NCBI GenBank assembly: GCA_015680685.1
Contig: MNCI01007802.1
Span: forward strand, 494,066-558,065
Length of the DNA: 64,000 nucleotides
Direction: 5' to 3'
From: Gnetum montanum
Lineage: Eukaryota > Streptophyta > Gnetopsida > Gnetales > Gnetaceae
Both the position numbers and the translations under genes were made by a program. The notes below the pieces were generated by a model, which made no database searches, was not told the origin of the DNA, and saw only the letters and a list, made by a program, of their open reading frames with translations. Below, piece by piece: positions 57,971-64,000 of this stretch. The stretch's first letter is position 1, and every line of letters begins with the position of its first letter.

Positions 57971-60165
57971 ACAATCACTTTTAATCTTTTGGATGTCCTC
58001 TTTTCAACTTAGTCATGGGGGAGATGGTCATCCATGCTAACCATTATAGTGACTTTTCAATTTTTCATTTGTTTTGTTCTTTTATAGGTTTTTGTTTTAC
58101 ACCCTATTATTTTTACAACTTTTTGTTTTACACCTTCTTTATCTTACAACTTTTTATTTTCACTTTATTAATTTTTTTCTCTTTTTTTGAAATTTTTATG
58201 TTACAACATTGTTAGTACATTTTATTTTTCTTGAATATTTTACAATTTCATATATATTTTTATTTTTTATATGTGATTTTCTTATTGTATTCTAATAATA
58301 ATGTGCCCTATTTCCAACTGGATACAAAGTGGTTTTCTTGATGTGGACATGTGTTATTTAGTTATTTGATTGTTAGTGTTTGGATTCTAGCTTTGAATTT
58401 TTTTATTAATAACTAAGACATGGTTTCTTTCTCATGAAATAGGTAGTGAGTCCAAAACATCTACCCATCCAAAAAATCTATGGTTTTCCTTGTTTTGAAA
58501 GTATGAGATCCCTTTTTCTTAAGTATAACTTTAACAAACCTATCATCTTGGTAGTTTCTAGACTTGAAAAGGATTCAAATACTTGAACAAGGTGTGATTC
58601 AAGGGGACTCAATACTCTTTGTACCCTTCTACTTACTTGGGGTGCATGAATGTTTTCATGGATTTCTTACCATTCCATGTCAACCAATAACAAGAAGTTG
58701 AATAAGTCTTTGCATGGTGTGGTTTCTATCCAAAATAAAAATAAAAATAAAAATAAAAAATACAAAAGTGATGGGAATTCAAAGCACACCCCTTAGATAA
58801 AATAAACATGCTACAAGCACTAGTTATGGAACTAGAAAGACATGTTATCCATGCCTCAAGGTCTCCTATAACTAAGGTTCTTTGTCACTTATTGCTTCTC
58901 TTTTCTTTTTAAATATGGAATTCTGGTTGTTATGTGAAAGCACTCTTATGTCTAAAGGGGGTGGACAGATCTGAGAGTGATAATGCAAAGTCATTGAACA
59001 TGGTTGGTTTTGGTCTAGACTAATGATAGATTTTATTGGATCATTTAACCACAAAATTTACAAGGGACTTCATGTGAAATTAATCAAGAACTCCATTCCA
59101 TGTTATCTCTCTCATCCATCTATGCTTTCCATGCCTTAACTTACTACCGATGTTCATGTCCTTGTTCGATGTCTTAGTTTGATGTGTTGAAATTCCTAGG
59201 TAGTTTCTTCTAAGTTTTCATACTTAACTTTCTGTAACCATTAATCATCCATGGGGCTTGTGGACTCCTTGGTATGAGGACATGCAAGGGAAACAAAGGG
59301 CATGTGCTAGTTTTTGGGAGGATCCACTTGCATACCTTTTGGTTAAGTTAGTTAAGTTCTATATCCTTCACCATTCTCACAATCAAATCCTTTTGTGTGT
59401 CTCATTGATGACATCCAATTGTGTGCATCTTTAAAATGTTTTTTAGTGAAATCCTATTTTTTTTCTTATGCATTCTTTAACCCTATTGAAGAATTTCATC
59501 ACGTTTAGGCGTTTTAGAATTTAATGATGATTCGCTTATCCATTCCACCCCATTTTTCAATCTTCCCACTACCAAAGGTACCCTCTATGTCATGGGGGCC
59601 ACTTAGGTTTTTTGAATTTTTTCCTAACTCCCACAAAGGTTTGTGTAAGGACTAACACTATCATCATCAACCCATGAAGTCAAATCCTTTATATAAACTC
59701 TAATAGCTACAAAACTCAAATACTATTAAAAGAATTAATCCACCATAATCACAACCTAGCCAAGTGTAACTACTGATGAGATAAGGTACCTAAACGTTAT
59801 AAGTTACACATTACACACTAATCCATGATTTTTTTATTATTATAGTATGAAGCATGGACTAGAAGTGGGATTATCTTCACCAAGGAATAAGCAGTAGCAC
59901 CATGTGACAAGGATCCTTCACAATCATTGAATCTTCTCACTTGTTCTTTAGTTGCTAGAGGTGTTGGATGTCAGTCTTGGCCAAGGTGTTCAATTCTATT
60001 ATCATGAACATTCCATTTTATAAAATATTGTAAATCTGTACAGTTCGGCACTCAGAATCTATCTATTTCATCTCAATTAGTTTACATGTTTGTTAATAAT
60101 CCCATACCTTCTCAATATTTTGTAAGGAACTTTTTCCTCCTTTCGTTTACTCAAGGATGAGTTTT
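57971..60165. other. Non-coding tail of C2 with an intron-like remnant
   Basis: T-rich tract, (AAAAT)n at 58731-58760, and phrases shared with the spacers of A and B (AAGGGGACTCAATACTC, AGAAAGACATG, GGATCCACTTGCATACC near 59320). At 59786-59845 there is AAG|GTACCT ... CACTAATCC ... TTATAG|, the same layout as the ORF2 leader intron, followed by an ATG (59847) and about 150 bp of ORF2-like wreckage. No complete ORF2. Confidence 0.6.
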
Positions 60166-60183
60166 CATTTAGTCATGGGGATA
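60165..60183 (+). other. Polypurine-tract region of C2
   Basis: TTAGTCATGGGGATA before the 3' LTR. The conserved ACTCAAGGATGAGTTTTCA phrase lies just upstream (60148). Confidence 0.6.
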
Positions 60184-60642
60184 TGATGAAGTGTATTTTG
60201 TCTGACTCCAATATCAAAGCCCTAATATCAAATACCTGATATCGAGAACCAAGAAGCAATGTCAAATATTTGATATCGCATGATGTGTATCGACCAATGA
60301 ATATAACACTTGGGCACATAGTTTGGGAAGTCATATTAGGCATAGCATAGCATAGCTCTTGTAGTTTTTCTTCCCTAGAGTTACAATATTTTCCCAAGTG
60401 CCCATAGTAGGAGTCATTGAGTGTATAAAAATCTTTATTCGAGCACTATTGTACCTAAGCACAATAGTGTGTGCAACAATAAAGATGAGAATTCTAATAA
60501 ACCATGTAGCACTTTAGCTAGATTAAATATTTTCTTTATGCATTTAATATTTTTAACAATTTTATTTAATGTTTTTAAGTAATTAAGGTTATTAAGTAAT
60601 TAAGCTAGCTAGGTTAAATAGTAATTAATTAAGGACATAAGT
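60184..60642 (+). repeat. 3' LTR of C2, left half only
   Basis: 459 bp from TGATGAAGTGTA with U3 GATATC-like sites. Homology to the 5' LTR stops near 60642. It is the complementary half to the one that survives in C1. Confidence 0.85.
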
Positions 60643-61032
60643 ATGAGAAGCAAGAATCCTATACATCTTATATGTATAGGTCCTTAATTTGAACGCATAT
60701 AGTGATGCTAAGCATCCTATATGTGTTCAAGATGTATAGGTTAAATAGTAGATGGAAGAGAACCTAACCTCTTTGAGTGTCTATGCCTAGTCTCAAACCT
60801 AAATCTTTGACTTGAGAAGCAAGCATCTTAGCATCACTCTAAATGATAGTCCCTATTTTTCATATATACACATGTATACTCATAAATATCAATAACATTT
60901 TCATATTTATTTTCATGTCAATTTGACAATTTTAAAAAATGTTTAAATGCTTCATAAAATGTTTTCCATAAATATGTGAATGTAAAATACATCAAAATTA
61001 ATCAAAAGCATTCATTTAAATACAACTCTTGA
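60643..61032. other. Anonymous AT-rich DNA
   Basis: Left part unique, right part (from ~60760) matching 20260-20561 in S1. Contains a short inverted repeat (CTATACATCTTATATGTATAG region). No gene. Confidence 0.55.
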
Positions 61033-64000
61033 TAAGGGTATCAATCCAACTTATTATTTTTAAGGGGTAGAACTTATGATGATTGTGGAATAAATGTACA
61101 AATAGAATCTATTTCTCATATTCTTTCATTATACTTATTTTTTGATGTGTTGTAAATGTTTTTTGTTCTTTTAACTAGGGGAGGGAACATACATTGGACT
61201 TTAATTAATAAGTGGGTTTGGGGGTGTCAAATCCAAAAAAGATGAATAATAATATTTTAAAAAAATTTAAAATTTAAAATAAATTGGATTAATGAAAAAA
61301 GAGACAAATGAAAAAGTCCAATGGTTTTGAGGGTGTCTTTTTAGGTTTTCATCCTAAAACTGATTTTGAAAAATCTCCCCTCTAGCATAGGAAAAGGATT
61401 AGGTGTTGCCCTTCTTCAGAAGTGCCCTCACAAGTTTTTATTCCTTATTTTTTCTAGTAGGAATCATGATGAATGAGATGACTATAGTGAACTACTACTT
61501 GCTATAATAAGTATGTTCAATATCAAGGTGATACTATATATATCCTAACCAAGAATCAAAGGAACATCCAAGTCAAACAATTAGACATGAACAATATCAT
61601 TAAGTTGGAAGGAGGATACAATGCTAATACACAATAGTATTTTTAAGACTTCCATGATGTCTAAACCTTGTATAACATTGAGAAAAATAGTACAAGCTAA
61701 AGTTATTCCCAAAGATACTTAACAAGATAGCTAAAAGTTGATACTAGTATTTGGAATCAAAATCTATTAGATGATAGAGTATGATGATAGAACTCTTAAA
61801 TGATAAATACCAAACATACTTCATATTAATTAACTTGAGAAAAAAAACGTCAAGAGTAGAAGCAAGGAAATCATGAAATACTTGATGAAGGCTTGGGTAG
61901 ATATTACTCTCTATTACATAGATGTCCAAATCATGGTTTCTCTAAAATGAAAGAGCTAAGGGAAATCATATATGGGCCAATGAACAAGACTAAGAAGGCT
62001 TTAGGAGTATATTCCCAAGTGATACTTTTAGAGATAATAACCAATTAGATCTAATGGTTGATTGATCAAGTGGTGAAGCCAAGTGTAAAGAAGTACAATA
62101 GTGATCCATATTTTTTTAAAAAAAGGAAGTTCATCTTTATGAATCGAAAGAGACATCATTGGAAGAATTGGTCCAATGGAAAACCTTGTCAATACAAAAA
62201 TTAGCTTGTAAAATTTTAGCCATAGTTGATAAGATGTGAGACTCAATCAATCAAAAGTTTCAATCAATAGTAAAAATTATGGAGGAGAAAGAAAAGCAAG
62301 ATAGAGATAAACATAAGAATAGAAGAAAGAAGAAGAATATAAGAGGGGACTACTATAATTGAAAAGGTTACAAACTCAGATTTAGATTATGATTATTGTA
62401 ACATCTTTAATTATAAACATCCTAAGGACTATTGCACTTTGATGTTACATCTTTAAGAGTTTTAGGCTTGTGTCTTACCATTCAAAATTTTACCAAAAGC
62501 AGATACCTAGAAAATTGTCTTACCCTCAAAAAAACTATAGGTAACCCTATCATTAACAATACTACTATCCTAGTCAAGATCCATTGCAACCTTAAGAATA
62601 TTATCAACAATAGTGGCAAAACCCATAATTGTGGTAAATGTCACTACTAAGATAGAAACATCCCTTTAACCAACCTAATCCTTATGGGTATTAAATTTAG
62701 TAACCTGTATCACCAAGTGGTTCTACTATCCACAATCTTACTCATTATTAACACCTTTCATAGTACCACCAACTTTTTACTCTATAGATCAAATCTCCTT
62801 GATACTCTCCTCATCCTCATTAGCACTTTCAACATTATGATTCTAGTCCTTTATCACTTACTTCACCCATGTAAGTTAAACTTTCTTCTCAACCATAACA
62901 ACAAAATGTGACACAAGCTATAAACATGCAAGTAGATAACAACTTAAGTATTCCTAACATAAGCCCTAGAAGCATCTATTCTTTAGGCTTATCAACCATC
63001 CTAAACCAATGCAAGCATCTTTGACCATGGTACCCACATCTCTACCCTTCAAAATCACTCATGAGAAACCTTCAAAACAAAATTCCAATGTATAAAGTAG
63101 CATATTAATCCATGTTATTAAAAATTGGATAATAGTAGGTAATCTTCCTAGGAAGAGAACTAATTTTAATAGTCCCCTCATTTATTTGAAAATCATAAGG
63201 AATAATCCATTTAAGACTCTATCAAACTTAGGTTTTAAATTAAACTTGATTCTTAAAAGATGTACCAATCCTAGAACCTTCCACCATTGAAGAAGTATAA
63301 AATTAGGTTGGACCTAGTAGACCAATCCATCATTATGCCTTTGGGATTGGCAGAAGACATTATGACTATCATCAGTGGATGGTCATATCCTACATATTTT
63401 CTTATGATCCATATGGATAACTATAAGAGGGGATTTTTCATCATTATGACACAACTTGCTTAAGTATCATCAATGCTAAGTTGGGGATTATAGACTTATC
63501 CTTGGATATTTTCATGGAAAAATATCATGGAGACATCAAGAAAAAAAATGTTTCATGTGTTACATATAGTGACACAAGGTATAACTACATGCAAAAATTC
63601 TAGAGCATTGGTTAGAGAAACATCATAACATGTAGTACATGTGAAGAAGAAATGTGCATCTAGAACTGCCTGTATGCAATAGCCACAAAGTAATAAGGTT
63701 ATCAATGGTTGATAATAGATGAAATCTATAAATCCAAAATATCCATAATACTAGCAAAATCACTTACTAACTCATATGTTAAAAAGATGAATAGAATGGA
63801 GGACATGAAACAACCACTCTTTAAAGTAGCATAAGTGTAACAAGATAAACATATTAACTAGGGAAAGTTACAAATCCCAAAAGAACCTATGTTGGAACTA
63901 ATATAGCTAAAAATTACTAAAATATATTTCCCTTTACAATGGTAAATCAACAATAATCAATGTAGAGATAACAAAGAGAGAGAGGAGGAAACTACCAAAA
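61033..64000 (+). pseudogene. Gypsy remnant E2 (gag to protease and linker), cut by window edge
   Basis: Second copy of E1. NIIKLEGGYNANTQ near 61590 (gag), CNIFNYKHPKDYC at 62398-62436 (zinc knuckle with three of four ligands in place), and a protease region around 63290-63430 (IIMPLGLAEDIMTIISGW, PTYFLMIHMDNYK). Near 63930 it reads FPLYNGKSTIINV (linker before RT). Stops throughout. No LTR visible. Confidence 0.7.

Larger units (their letters stand above)
50936..60642 (+). mobile_element. LTR retrotransposon C2 (Ty3/gypsy, Athila/Tat type)
   Basis: The S2 copy of element C, more complete than C1: 5' LTR, gag, protease, RT, full RNase H, integrase, long non-coding tail, purine tract and the left half of the 3' LTR. 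Decayed by stops, but all pol motifs can be followed. An ORF2-like module is almost absent from its tail. Confidence 0.9.
40001..64000. repeat. Segmental duplication copy S2
   Basis: Collinear with S1 (6499-32114) once element B and its target duplication (43710-49487) and element A are removed. It runs off the right edge of the window. Confidence 0.8.

Noticed and set aside
1-64000. tRNA, rRNA or other structural RNA genes
   Set aside because: None found by eye. The only tRNA-like signals are the 18-base primer-binding sites.

Overview
This window looks like a stretch of repeat-rich nuclear DNA from a land plant with a large, slowly purged genome. A conifer or other gymnosperm, or a fern, is my guess; nothing fixes the species. 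It is strongly AT-rich and I see no intact cellular gene. Almost everything is decayed retrotransposon: Ty3/gypsy LTR elements of the Athila/Tat type (primer-binding sites complementary to plant tRNA-Asp, no chromodomain seen, LVYGK-type integrase tail) and plant L1-type LINEs. There is also an intronless pseudogene copy of the mitochondrial Rho GTPase MIRO. Coding regions are riddled with stops that mostly look like C-to-T or G-to-A changes, as expected from old methylated DNA.

Layout. 1-5319: end of a MIRO pseudogene (minus strand), a spacer and LINE copy 1, which still holds reverse transcriptase. 5320-6389: orphan promoter/leader and start of ORF2 from a D-family LTR element. 6499-32114: segment S1 (spacer, LINE copy 2, anonymous DNA, LTR element C1, older gypsy remnant E1), interrupted by LTR element A at 20567-28947. 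32115-36130: element D, which has lost gag and pol, followed by an inverted LTR piece. 37926-39872: full-length MIRO retropseudogene, minus strand. 40001-64000: segment S2, a second copy of S1 (LINE copy 3, anonymous DNA, element C2, remnant E2), interrupted by element B at 43715-49487. A sits only in S1 and B only in S2, each with a perfect 5-bp target duplication, so both inserted after the duplication. C inserted before it (target duplication ATAGT, one side surviving in each copy).

The element system. A, B, C and D are related families with ~0.9-kb LTRs, TGATG...CTCATCA-type ends, a tRNA-Asp PBS and a conserved ACTCGAGGATGAG motif before the polypurine tract. C carries gag-pol. A has no pol: it has gag, a long spacer, then a second ORF (ORF2) with a domain resembling the putative plant transposon protein family of Athila elements, followed by coiled coil. 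The most interesting signal is just upstream of ORF2. In A and in the D family there is a second TATA box preceded by a block that is collinear with the palindromic U3 block of that element's own LTR. A short intron-like segment then ends immediately before the ORF2 ATG. This suggests that ORF2 has its own LTR-derived promoter and a spliced leader, so a pol-less element could make two separate mRNAs while borrowing pol from C-like relatives.
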